Shown here piece after piece: positions 10,927 through 22,001 of a stretch of DNA of 64,000 nt. Position 1 is the first letter of the stretch; every line of letters starts with the position of its first letter. The notes beneath the pieces are model-generated. The model had not been told where the DNA came from and searched no databases. It was given only the letters and a program-made list of their open reading frames with translations. Origin of the DNA: Calonectria ilicicola (Eukaryota > Ascomycota > Sordariomycetes > Hypocreales > Nectriaceae); assembly GCA_020809705.1 (NCBI GenBank), contig CP085828.1, positions 3,596,001-3,660,000 of the forward strand, in the 5' to 3' direction. Made by a program: the position numbers and the translations under genes.

Positions 10927-11276
10927 TGATATAAGATGAGCGTTATATAGCATAGCAGCAGTCGAAACCATGGCGTAGACACTTTGGGGAGGAAGGGGTA
11001 CCATAATGGCGTTAGGATGAATATAAAAAGTCTGGGTCGCTAATTGTGTGACACATATGCCACGTTCAATCCTACATCTCCTGGTCTGAATATGACGCAC
11101 CCATAGTAGACCCTCTAGCAAACAGCGATGGTATGGAACCAGAAGTGAAATCTTTGATTGATAGGCGAATGCAACAAATGCCCATTAGTTCGACATCATC
11201 CCCTCAGTTATATCATTTCCCCAGTCCACTGTTTCATCGCGTTTAATAAACACAGTATGAGGTCAAATAACCATTT
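10927..11276. other. Convergent 3' spacer ERB1 / MSC1
   Basis: 350 bases between two stop codons facing each other. Only 3' UTR sequence is expected; nothing else seen. Confidence 0.6.
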
Positions 11277-13037
11277 TCACAGATCCTCCCTCATGCCCTT
11301 AGCCTTGGCCTTTGCCTCCTCCTCAACTTCAGCAGCCTTCTGCTGAGCAGCCTCACTACCCAATCTAAACTGGTTGGCGATCCAGTCCCACCCACCCCGG
11401 GCCGTCTCCCCGAGTTTAGCGAGAAGGGTCTCCCCAGGCGAGGAGGTACCATACTGGAAATAAGTGGATTGCTTTCGGGCCAAAGCCTTCATTTCCTCCA
11501 ACTTTGACCCTTGGGGGACAGGAATTCCGTAACTATCAAGGTATGCCTTGAGCTCCGACTCTGTCCAGGTATCGAATGCATGACTCTTGGCTGCCGAAGT
11601 GACTGAACTGATATAGCTGGTGGCTGAAGCATACTGAGAGCCTCCGGCGGACGATGCTGATGAGTAAGCGGACTGGGCGGCATTTACAAGTTCATCGCGG
11701 GTAGCATCCTTCTTCTCCGCAGCCTGTTTAGCCAAGTTATCCCCGGATTGAGATAGGTACTTCTTCAAGTTGTCATAACTAAAGTCATCAAAGGTCCAAG
11801 CATTGCCTCCTGTGGCGGCAATATGAGAGTATTTGCGAACAAGGGCCTCAAGTTCATTCTTCTTGGAGCCATGGGGAACCGGGACACCACGAGCATCAAG
11901 ATATGCCTTCAGCCTACTTTCAGACCAGGCCGAAATCACTTTATTGAAGGCATCTTGGGCAGCTAGGGATGCATCATCCGTAGCTTTTGCGTACTCGTTG
12001 CGTGCGTTGGAAGTTGCAGCACCAAAGGCTGAAGCGGCATGCCCACCAACTGTGTCGCCAAGAATTGCAGCTCGGTGTTTTCGTACCAATGCACGGAGTT
12101 CGTCTGCCTTAGTACCCTGAGGGACCGGAATGCCATTCTTATCGCAGAATTCCTTGAGTTGAGACTGGCTCCAAGCGTCAATAATCTTATCAGTAAGTGT
12201 TGCGTAGGTTTTCTGGGCACTGGCGGTTGCACTGGCAGCCTGGTCTTGCGCCTTAAGATAGGCAAGCCGTGAGTTGCGGCGAACCGAAGCAATTAGTTTA
12301 TCACGAGTTGTGGGCTGAGGAGCTGGGAAGCCATGAGTGTCAAGCCATTCCTTGAGGTCAGACTCGGTCCAAGTCTCATAGAGCCAGTCGCCAGGATATG
12401 AAGCCGTTTGGCCAATTTTTCTAGCGATAGTCTCATAACCAGATCGGGCTCTCTGGAGGATTGTGTCGCGGTTTCGTGGTTGAGGAACTGTGGCCCCTTG
12501 TCAGTAATGGTACTCCAATACCCTATAAAGAAAACATGCATACCAGGAATTCCATGCGTATCACAAAAAGCCTTGAGTTGGCTTTCGGTCCAGGTATCCA
12601 GGATCCAGTCCTTGATACTCGACCATGCCTTTTGAGCATTGTCCTCTGTCTCATACCAGCTAGCCTTGACTTGTGATACAAGGTTGTCTTTGGTTGCGGC
12701 CGCATCCTCCTGTGTTTCTTTGCCTTTGGCCTGGAGGTAGGCGTTCAACTCAGCTGTATCCCACTTGTTGTATGGGGATACAACATAATCGTCCCAACTC
12801 TGCTGGATAAGATTTTCTAGATCTTTGCGCGTGGCTGGGCTTGGGTAGGGGACGTCGTGGTCAGAGAGCCATCGTTCAAGCTCAGTCTCGTGCCATTTGT
12901 TGTACACTTGAACCATCAGCACATGTATCTTATAAGTTATGATCTAACTTACAAGGCTTGGATCCAGGGAACCATGTGTTTGCCACTACTCCCTGTGTGG
13001 AAATGGCCACGGCCCAAATAATTTGGGAGAACCTCAT
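11277..13037 (-). CDS. Multi-Ish1-domain stress protein (Msc1/Ish1 type)
   Basis: Three exons on the minus strand: 13037-12953, 12906-12544 and 12487-11277, 552 residues. Introns are 46 nt (GTAAGT...TTCAAG) and 56 nt (GTATGC...CCACAG). The second rebuilds GIPVPQ, the same motif seen in the other repeats, which supports the acceptor choice. Residues 1-20 look like a secretory signal (MRFSQIIWAVAISTQGVVAN). The rest is seven to eight Ish1 motifs of the form W-ES-LK-YLD--GIPVP separated by helical, Ala-rich linkers. Related proteins are S. pombe Ish1 (nuclear envelope, stress induced) and S. cerevisiae Msc1. A role at the ER/nuclear envelope is inferred from the family and the signal. Confidence 0.88.
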
Positions 13038-14211
13038 GGCGAAGTGGAGTGGTCTCTGCGGACCAGGTGCGGCTAGTGTAACAAGATGGTATAGCGGAGG
13101 GACGGGATAGAGAGGATGAAGTACGCAGCGGCGTATCGAAGCGCCAAATATTTCAAGGAAGCAGAAAGAATTGTAGAAAGAAAGAAGGGAAGGAAAGGGA
13201 AAAAGAAGATGTCGGGGTGGTCGAGATGAAATGAAGCTGATGAAAGGAGCTACAAAGCAGAAGACAGGGAAACAAAAGCCACAAACCAAAGTCAATAACG
13301 TCACTGTGCGGTGCTCGGGTGGCTTGCAGTCCTTGCCGTTCAATCACCGGCAAGTGCCCAGCAACCATGATCTTACTTGGGTAGGTATCCATTTCTTGGG
13401 TTTGTAACCTAAGGTATCCTAATTGCTCCTGCCACATGCCTCACGCACACCTTTGAGCTTCTGGCAGGGGGCTCGTCCTCAGAGTGACTTTGCTCTATGG
13501 CAAAAAGGTGCAATTGTTGCGTGGATTAGACTCGCTCTAGTCGTCATAATAAAAATATAAACATCATCTGCAGCACCACTGTCACTAAGATCGTCATCAA
13601 TCGCTGTAATACATGTCCAACTAGGGGCCAACCACGACTGCCACCATGACGTATTCGATGCAGGGCTAGTGGCACCCAAGCTTCATGCCTAAATTAGAAA
13701 GTCATGGATTACCTAATCAAGATGGGATCAAGCTCCCCCTCCAACAATTGAAATGGCTCCAAAAAGCCAAGCATGCATCATGAAAAGGGGAGAAAAAACG
13801 TTGATGCAAACGAACAGTAGCAGGTAGATGAATAGTGAAGAATTGCTGTGCAGTTCAGTCAACTCTCTGTGGTCAATACGCGACATGCTCGCGGGCTCGC
13901 GGGGCTCCATGGCATTCCCTCATCTACTTAGGCTGTCCAACAAATGATGTCGTTTGTGCAACATCAAAATTTGGGCAAATGCAACCAGGTCATATTTCTA
14001 GAATATCTGGTAGGAGCACCATCAAACATGGTTTAAACAAGCTTCAACTGCAAATTCAATCATCATCACATTGAAGACATGCTTGCCATCAATATTGTTA
14101 CATTCGTCTATGGATTCCGGCCCCTCTATCCCATGCAAAGGTCTGGCCCTAACCGACGCTGTTTTGATCTTGGTCCTGATCCTGGCCCCCAGTACTCCAA
14201 TGTCTCTCAGA
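13038..14211. other. MSC1 upstream region and RPT5 3' flank
   Basis: 1,174 bases without a supported gene. The part next to the MSC1 start has pyrimidine/purine-rich stretches (about 13150-13260), common in fungal promoters. No RNA gene seen. Confidence 0.55.
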
Positions 14212-15755
14212 TTAAGCATAGAAGTTGACCGTCTAGATATCTTGGTTAGCCAAATGGTCTCGACAGCACCGGCTAGTCGTTCACTTACATCCTTCTTCTT
14301 GGCCTGCACTTCGGCAATAGCATCGACGTAATGTTCGTGTCCAATCTTGTTCTTGCCTGACCGTAAAGCGATCATACCTGCCTCCACACACACTGCCTTC
14401 AGCATGGCACCACCAAACTCGTCAGTGCTGCGCGCCAACTCGCCCCAGTTAACTCCTGGATCAACCCTCATCTTGCGGGAGTGAATTTTAAGAATTTGGG
14501 CTCGAGCTTCCTCGTTTGGCAGTGGGAACTCGATCTTACGATCCAGTCGACCAGATCGCAACAAAGCCGGATCAAGAACATCAACACGGTTTGTGGCGGC
14601 CAGTACCTTGATTCGGTCATCCGAGGCAAAACCATCAAGTTGGTTCAGAAGCTCCAGCATAGTTCGCTGCACCTCTCGATCACCACTCTTTTCGCTGTCG
14701 AAACGCTTGGTACCCACTGCATCAAGTTCGTCAATGAAAATGATGGCTGGTGCCTTCTCCTTTGCCAATGCGAAGCAGTCTCGTACAAGCTTTGCACCAT
14801 CACCAATGAACATCTGCACAAGCTGTGGTCCTGCTAGCTTCAGGAATGTAGCATCTGTTTGAGCGGCGCAGGCTCTTGCCAGGAGGGTCTTGCCGGTACC
14901 GGGGGGGCCATACATCAACGCACCTAAACGAGTCAGCCATGTCATGATCAATCCGATTATTGTTTAACATACCCTTGGGAGCCTTGATACCAATCTTTTT
15001 GAATCTTTCAGCTTCCTTCATAGGCCAGACGATCGCCTCCACCAGTTCCTCAATCTGCTTGTCCAAGCCACCCACATCGGTGTACTGCTCCGTAGGTTTC
15101 TCATCGACTTCCATTGCCTTGACGCGGCTGTCGTATTCAGCAGGTAGGGTATCGAGGATGAGGTACGAGTCTTTGTTGACACCGATGAGGTCGCCAGGCT
15201 TGAGCTTGTCGGCGTCGACCAGGCCAATCAGAGGGAGGAAGATGGTTTGGCGAGTCGATGTCTTGATGACGGCCGACTTGCCTACTCGTGTAGCATCTAA
15301 ATCGATATTGGCACCCTCCTCCGAAGACTCGGCGGTAGGGTCGAGATCTAGGAGCTCAACGACATTTCCCACCAGGTAGGGGAGTTGTCTTGGGCCAAAG
15401 TTAGCAATGGTCCCCCACATCAATCCGGGACAGGCGAAACAAACCTATTGTTGGCAATCTTGTCGAGATTCTCCTTAATCTTCTCTCCCATGGCAGCCTT
15501 CTCATGTGATAACCGCGAAAGCTCACTCTTCATGATTCGGGAATCGTTCTCGAGCAGTCGTTTTCGGGTTTGAATATCCTGTGTACTGAGTCCAAGAATC
15601 TCTTCATCCAGGATATCGTCATCCTCCTCCTCAGTGTCCTTCATGTCGGCGTCTCCATCGTTGTTCTTCTTGTGGTCTTTGTCATCGCTGCCCTCTCTCT
15701 TCTTGTCCTCCTTCTCTCTGCGGTCGAGGTCATCGAGCTCCTCGAGGGTCGACAT
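14212..15755 (-). CDS. rpt5: 26S proteasome regulatory ATPase Rpt5 (subunit 6A)
   Basis: Four exons on the minus strand: 15755-15445, 15388-14973, 14923-14289 and 14232-14212, 460 residues. Introns are 56, 49 and 56 nt. Order: acidic/coiled-coil N-terminus, OB domain ([14 protein letters not shown]), AAA domain with Walker A GPPGTGKT (residues 248-255), Walker [12 protein letters not shown], then the helical C-domain. The last exon encodes only TVNFYA. The C-terminal tail matches the Rpt5 gate-opening (HbYX-like) tail that docks into the 20S alpha ring. The subunit unfolds and feeds ubiquitinated substrates as part of the Rpt1-6 ring. It diverges from the gene for uL10m across about 490 bp. 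Confidence 0.95.
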
Positions 15756-16182
15756 GGTGGGAATGTGCGGGGTGGGGACTTTCGATGGAAGTAAGAAAAA
15801 TCCAGAAGATGGCGAGTAGGGAGAGTGACGTCGAGTTAGCGGTGGGGTGGGTGTGGTGTTGGATGTGGGAAGGGAAGGGAGGATGCGGGTTGAGGTGATG
15901 GTAGTTGCTGTTCAAGAGCAGTGGAGCAGAAGGTTAAGCAGCTACGCAGGCAGTCAGATCGCGCGTAAGCAGCCTAGCAACCTGGCCAAGCCGTACATGC
16001 GCAGCTCGACGGTAAGAGGTTGGGCCCTGGTCTGAGCACGCCGCCGCCGGAGGACGGTGGTGGGTTGTTCCGGGCGCACGGGCCAACCATTCGATCTTCC
16101 ATCTTTGGCATTGAGTGTCGTGAGGCCCTCAGGTAATTTTTGACTGCGGCGTGAGACCTAGCGGCTACAATTGAAGCAACAG
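15756..16182. other. Divergent promoter region, RPT5 / mitochondrial uL10
   Basis: About 430 bases between the RPT5 start and the leader intron of the ribosomal protein gene. No coding potential. I saw no copy of the yeast Rpn4 (PACE) site. Confidence 0.5.
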
Positions 16183-16242
16183 GTAAGCCTCCCGCCCTTC
16201 ATTCGAAAATTCGTCGCTAATACCAGCATTTTGAGTTTACAG
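16183..16242 (+). other. Probable 5' UTR intron of the uL10m gene
   Basis: GTAAGC donor, CGCTAATACC branch and TTTACAG acceptor spaced as in the coding introns here; it ends five bases before the ATG at 16248. Called from sequence only. Confidence 0.6.
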
Positions 16243-16247
16243 AGGCA

Positions 16248-17246
16248 ATGGCTCCCCGGATATCACGAGTGGCATCGCCCTGCCTACGCCAATTGGGCAG
16301 AGAGCGAGCCCTGTCCCAGAAATCATGGGCTCTTGCGATTCGCAGTATCTCGACATCTGGGCGCCAGTCTGCAGCCGTCTCTGCAGCTGTCAGCCCGCCC
16401 GCCAACTACACCCCAGCGACGAAGCCACCTAGTGCTCGACCGGTTGAGACGAGCAAAAGTCAGACGATTCGATCCTACACCTCGCTACTTCGAACTGCCC
16501 CTCTGATTCTTTTTTTCCAACACAGCAACTTGACGGCCGTTGAATGGGCAGCCGTGCGGCGAGAGCTGAAGAAGGCTCTCCAGAGTGTACCCCCAGTCAA
16601 CATTCCCGGCGGCTCCCAACCAATTGATATCACATCCCTGGTGAACCTCCAAGTTTTGAGAACCAACATGATGAAGGTAGCCCTCAAAATTGTCGAGTTT
16701 TACGACCCAGAAGCTGCCGCGGCCTCCTCCAGCACTCCACGCACATCTCGAGGGCCTTTGGTCCACGATCTGTCACTTGCAGCATACGAAGCCGTCAAGA
16801 ACACTGAGATCCCCGCCGATTCCTCCTTTGCGCAGATCGAACCGCTCCTAGTCGGCCCTGTAGCCGCATTGGTTATCCCTGCTGTCTCCCCTGCGCACGT
16901 TGCTGCGGCGCTCAGCATCCTCTCACCAGTTCCAGGCAAATTCCCCGCTCCGACCAGGAAGAAGAGTCCCGGTTTCCACGACCCCATCTGCCAGAATGGA
17001 TTGGCCAAGATTATGCTCGTGGGCGGCCGCATCGAGGGCAAAATCTTTGACCAAGCATCTATCAACTGGGTTGGTGGAATTGAGGGTGGCCTTGACGGAC
17101 TGCGGGCGCAGCTCGTCGGAATCCTCCAAGGTGCTGGTCTCGGTATCACCAACGCCCTCGAGGGTGGAAGCAAAAGCCTCTGGCTTGCCCTGGAAGGCCG
17201 AAAGACTCAGCTGGAGGAGGAAAGCAAAGGCACAGATGGGCAGTAG
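16248..17246 (+). CDS. Mitochondrial large-subunit ribosomal protein uL10m (MRPL11)
   Basis: Single coding exon, 332 residues. The N-terminus is a clear mitochondrial presequence (MAPRISRVASPCLRQLGRERALSQ..., rich in Arg/Ser, no acids). It is followed by an L10 domain with the family pattern FFQHSNLTAVEWAAVRRELKKAL and, near the end, AQLVGILQGAGLGITNALEG. uL10 forms the base of the ribosomal stalk that recruits translation factors. The leader probably carries an intron just before the start, so the promoter lies beyond 16183 and is shared with RPT5. Confidence 0.85.
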   Translation: MAPRISRVASPCLRQLGRERALSQKSWALAIRSISTSGRQSAAVSAAVSPPANYTPATKPPSARPVETSKSQTIRSYTSLLRTAPLILFFQHSNLTAVEWAAVRRELKKALQSVPPVNIPGGSQPIDITSLVNLQVLRTNMMKVALKIVEFYDPEAAAASSSTPRTSRGPLVHDLSLAAYEAVKNTEIPADSSFAQIEPLLVGPVAALVIPAVSPAHVAAALSILSPVPGKFPAPTRKKSPGFHDPICQNGLAKIMLVGGRIEGKIFDQASINWVGGIEGGLDGLRAQLVGILQGAGLGITNALEGGSKSLWLALEGRKTQLEEESKGTDGQ

Positions 17247-18110
17247 GGGTGATGCGATGTATGACATGAAGCTTAGATGTAAGGTGCCCACTGGAAGGGC
17301 TATTGTATGTATACCTGTACGAACAGCATATAGATGGCCGAACAGCGCCATTGAACATGGAGAAACATGCTACACTCACCATTCCCACCCTTGATGCAGT
17401 TACCGTGTTCTTCCCTGATTTCCTATGGTCCTTTTTCATGCGATTTTGGAGGGGTTTGCATGATATTAGGTTGGATGAGGCTAAAGCCTGGTCGAATGGA
17501 GCTGTGTGCTTTGGGTAAGTGGTCCAGTGGCTAGTCACTAAGCGACCAGCTCCCCGCAGCAGCTGGAGGCAGCAGGGACAGGAGCACCGCAAACGGTGCC
17601 CAATTAGCGACCCCCCTCATCAACCACAGGCGCCAAATGTCCCAAAGTGCTTACGCGTGGCGCCAGGGGGCTGGCTACGGACAGCTGCTCCTCCACAACT
17701 CAAGCGGGATTGTACTGTACATCATCACTCAACACGCCTCGACCGTTCCGCCATCTCGCGTCGTCCCCGCGTTTTGCCCTGGTGCACTAATTCATTATTA
17801 TACATACCCCTCAAGGTACAGCTCCGCAGACAGAGACCCCCGGCAACACACCAACAGCGACAGCGTGATAAGCCCATTGTACCTCGCCAGCGACCTTGAC
17901 CACGATAGCATTTACGTCGACAGCTACCATTTCAAACTCACAACAATATTCCCACCCTCCACAACGGCCGCCCTCTAGTGGCTCCTATCAATTCTACGCC
18001 TCATTCTCTTGGCTCGAGATCTCGGCTACGGACGTGGCGCGAGCGCAAAAGCGAGTCCTCTGCGCAATTGAATCCCAGACCAATTCACACGTCCAACTAC
18101 CACCATCATC
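17247..18110. other. Upstream region of the four-helix membrane protein gene
   Basis: 864 bases. One ATG-started open frame (17637-17978, 113 codons) has no recognisable domain and may be an upstream ORF in the leader of the next gene or chance. Confidence 0.45.
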
Positions 18111-18874
18111 ATGAACTTCGCGCCGTACCAATCCTCTCCGCCTGAGCACTCCCGTGTGGCATCCCCCGAGTATGCCTCACCGCGACACTCGTACGACGCC
18201 AGGCGATCCTTTTCACCCACATCCCCACCACCTCTGCAGCATCCGCAGCCGCAGCGAGGATGGGGTGGCTTTGACGGCCAAGGTAGCGGGTGGGCAGTTA
18301 GCGATGACACAAGGGCATTTGGATCGGCTGCCTCCATGCCCGGCGCGTATCCCGTTGCCGAAGTGAGCGAGTTTGATACAAGCCTTGGCATGCGACTCGA
18401 CTACGAAGCCTGCCTCGCTTATCTGGCATTCCCACCTCTTGGTGCAATCATACTATTAATTTTGGAAAGGAATAGCGACTATGTGAGGTGTGTAGAAGCT
18501 CCTATTCTCAAAACTATTTCCCTTCCAACTCCCTTTTTTTTTTTTTCAGGTTCAATCCATACACTACAGTCCCGTGGAATACTAATATCTTGGCGGTTAG
18601 GTTTCATGCATGGCAGTCAGCGCTGCTATTTACTGCCATCATGGTGTTCCATCTTGTCTTTTCATGGTCATCTTTTCTAAGTTGGCTAGTTTTTATCGGA
18701 GATCTTGGGTTGATTGCCTTTTTGACATCCAGAGCATACCGCGATGCTGAAATTCTAGATCGGTATGTCTCAAAAGAAGAAGTGCGTGGCGTTGCTAGAA
18801 ACTAATTGCATCTGTCTAGGTTTGAAGTGCCATTCTTCGGAGCCCTTGCCAGCCGGTTCCTTGATGACGAGTGA
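18111..18874 (+). CDS. Small polytopic membrane protein, DUF4870/Tic20-like
   Basis: Three exons, 18111-18487, 18601-18762 and 18820-18874, 197 residues. The first 85 residues are Ser/Pro-rich, low in structure and probably cytosolic. The C-terminal domain starts at LGMRLDYEACLAYLAFPPLGAIILLILERNSDYVRFHAWQSALLF and carries three to four membrane helices, the pattern of the DUF4870/UPF0132 family; YVRFHAWQS is its hallmark. Intron 1 (113 nt, GTGTGT donor, TACTAAT branch, GTTAG acceptor) was chosen because it makes YVR-FHAWQS contiguous. A second acceptor at 18549 would add 17 residues in frame. Cellular role unknown in fungi. Confidence 0.8.
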
Positions 18875-19546
18875 CGAATAACAAAGTTAGTTAAGCGTCG
18901 TGCATTTATCTCTAATATTTCATTAATACCCTTGTTTTGTCTCATGGATGTACGATACCACACATAGACTTGAGTGCAAGAAATTCTTTCTTCTAGTCTA
19001 ATCCTTTACCTTGGCGTTGTTATTTTAGTATATGCCACATCTCTGGCAGAATTTTGTCTACTTGCGGAACACGCTTGCTTTTTTATGAATCATGACACCG
19101 TCTATTTTGATTTGCATGTGATTTAATGATGAAAGAGTCATCCTGAGTGCACACATGAAACCATTTAGCCATTGCTGTTCTGGGAAAATTATTAGAAAGC
19201 TTAAGAGTGTTAATTTTATTTTATAATAAATAGGCTTACAAATGTTTCAAGGGGATATTCTAGTTTTTATTTTGTATAATTAAATATCTTGTGTTTTAGA
19301 TTTCATGTGCGGTTAGCAAAATACATGCGTACCCGAGACAACTCTGACAAAATATGATGGCAACGACAATAAGCCTCCATCTGGCTGTTTTATTCACTCC
19401 ATTTCATAACTTGAACTTTTACAGTTTGATTCATTTGCGGAATATCTGCCGCCACCCTCTTAAGACTATGCCAGGGTCTATATCAAGTGCGTATAGCACG
19501 TTCCGTTTACCAACACTCCCATCACTCCGCTAGTCTTTCTCGCGCT
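18875..19546. other. Convergent AT-rich spacer
   Basis: 672 bases between two facing stop codons, notably AT-rich around 18900-19330. No gene or repeat seen. Confidence 0.55.
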
Positions 19547-22001
19547 TTATTTTGATGATACCCCGGCGACTATTCCATCGAGGGTAGGCCTTTTCTCAAA
19601 TACAATCTCTCCAATGTTGGTCTCGCCACCAGCGCCGGTCTCAAGCCACCTCGCCAACAAATCATTGCTTTCCTTCGGCTTCACAGAGTTATCTCGGGTT
19701 CCGACTGTGATATGTGTAACATTGTTGATACACTCCCAGTGCTCGCCTTCAGGGTCTATGAGTCGAACGACGATGGCCATGACACGGTCGTCAAAAACAA
19801 CCTAAATGGCAAATATGTTAGCATTAGAAAATACACGCGATTGCAATAGGGATTTTTACCCGTTCCAATAAGACATCACAGTGTCCGTGAATGGCACTGG
19901 AGACACCGGCCGCTTCTGCTTCACAATGCAACTTAGAATACCTCTCCCAAAGTTCAGGGTGCTCTCGAGATGAAGCACGATGTATCAAAGTGACGTGGAA
20001 CTTAGGCTGCACACGCCTTGTTTGCTTCAGCTGCATATAAAATCGTGAGGTCTGAGGGTTGGCCCCCTTGAAAGCCTCTTCAAGAACCGTGTTGATTTCC
20101 TTTGAATTGACAGAAACGGACATATACTCCAGCTGAGGCGGCTTCTTCTTCTTTTCTTGTTGCTGCTGTTTTCCGGATCCATTCTTCTTCCCTCTCTCAG
20201 GGATTTCGTGTTTAAAGTCAGGTCTGTAACCAAGGGCCGCTTCAATAGCGTCATCAAGTTGCTCCGGCTCAGGAACTTCCTTCACGACATTCGGGAAGTA
20301 TTTGTTCAACTGTGTAACAACTGTTTCAAGATTCTGTCGACTTCCTGCCGTTGGGTCCAAGTCGATGACCACATCAAAGCCATCATCGGGGCGAGCGTGG
20401 GGATTGCATGCCTCAAATCGTCCGATAAATCCTTCCATTACACCAAGGTACTTATCCTTATCACTGGCAGCGTGGATAGTCTGGTGGTTGTCACCGCGTT
20501 GGAGGACTCTTTCCTGGGTGACGCGTCTGATCTCATCAATTGTTTCCTCGTCATGTTTGAAGTTCAAGCAGACGAGCTTGGCAGTAGAATGTTGCAGCTT
20601 TACGTCGGTTATGATTTGCTTCCGTTCATGTCTTTGAGCATTGTTTCGGTCAGCCAGAACCACTGGTTGATCTTTGAGTTGATTCAGGACTTCCTTGGTG
20701 AACCGAGGTGGCCTTCCCTTGCCAGAAATGTTGTCATTCTGAACGTGGCCCCATCCAAATAGATGCGTCAAAGCCAAAGCAATGGTTGTCTTTCCACAGC
20801 CGATAGTTGCGATAGGGCAGAGAATAACATCCCCAGTGACTTCAGTCATAACCAAGGGGTCAATATCATCCATGTTCGCAGCGTCAGCTCCTTTGAGATT
20901 TTTGAAGTTCAAAAAGTCGTCACGAAGGGCGATGATTCCATGGTTCAAGTTATACTCCTTGGCCAACTTTGGATCCGCTGCAAGACGCTTTCGAGCATAT
21001 AGCAAATACTCTTCTGTGATGTTGATATGCTTCTTGAATTTGGGCTGTTTGCCAGAAATCAGAGCCTTAGTGCATTCGCGCCACTGCCGGTACATGAGGT
21101 AGGGTTCTTCGAACTTATACTTGAAGAACCAATCCGTGTAGGGGAGAGATTCGGGGTTGGGGCTCATTCTGCATCGAATAACGAATCCTTCGACGTCTTG
21201 GCCATCATAGGAGCCAGTCTCTGCCGCCTCTTCGAGAAAGACCTTGACTTTGTTGATGTCATCCATGACAATAAGGCCTGTCTGGCGGAACCCCCACTCA
21301 CTGGCAAAATCTTGAACAAAAGAACTAGGGTAAGTAGCAAATTCGGGAAGGTTGAGGTTGATTCCGTGAAGGTAGAGACCGGCCTTGTCTGGACCGTATG
21401 CCAAGATATGTTCTTCGAATGTGTCATCACAAAGTTCGGCCACTGCAGTAACGTTTCTCTGGCGGAGCTCTCGTGCAAGGTCGGCCTTGGTCTTGCCCAC
21501 AGCCGCTAGTTGCTGTTCGATGCGTTTCTCGCCAGCGCTGGCGTGGCTGACCTGAATGTCAGATCGGTCCCCAGTAGAATGTTTACTGCAAACAATAAGG
21601 GTGTCATCTTCGAGACCAGCAATGAAGATGATGCATCCATTTTCCTTGAGGGTCAACTCGTATGGCCCTTGGGTCTTGGTCAGGATATTGGACCACTTGG
21701 TCTCGTGTACCTCTTCGGTATTAAAGAACTTGTCGTAGCCCCTGACAGCAATTTCTGGCTCCTTCCGTCTTGTTCTTGTTGTGAAAAGACCACGGGCGTA
21801 GGTGGGCAAGTCACGTCGCTTGTAATCCCAGTCTTGCATCCTCCATGAATCTACTTGGATGCCATCCCGAGATCCCTTGACATTGAAGGTTGTCTTCTTC
21901 ACCGCGAAACCACCTCGGCGCTTCTCTTTGCGGGCGACGTCGAGCCCGTTAAGCATCCGGGAAACCTCCCGGACGTCTTGGGGGACGTAAGGCGCAGCCA
22001 T
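19547..22001 (-). CDS. trl1: tRNA ligase Trl1 (Rlg1), trifunctional
   Basis: Two exons on the minus strand, 22001-19860 and 19801-19547, 798 residues (yeast about 827). The intron (58 nt, GTAAAA donor, TGCTAAC branch, TTTAG acceptor) lies in the last domain, joining LLERV to VFDDRVMAIVV. Domains: adenylyltransferase/ligase with nucleotidyl-acceptor Lys119 in the KENG motif; GTP-dependent kinase with P-loop IGCGKTT; C-terminal cyclic phosphodiesterase (HVTLIHR, then VTHITVG). It heals and joins tRNA halves after intron excision, and joins HAC1-type mRNA in the unfolded protein response. The ATG at 22001 (MAAPYVPQDV) is preferred over the TTG-started extension. RPP40 and TRM11 lie within 6 kb. 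Confidence 0.95.

Noticed and set aside
15756..16247. Search for an Rpn4-type proteasome element in the RPT5 promoter
   Set aside because: No GGTGGCAAA or close reverse complement seen.
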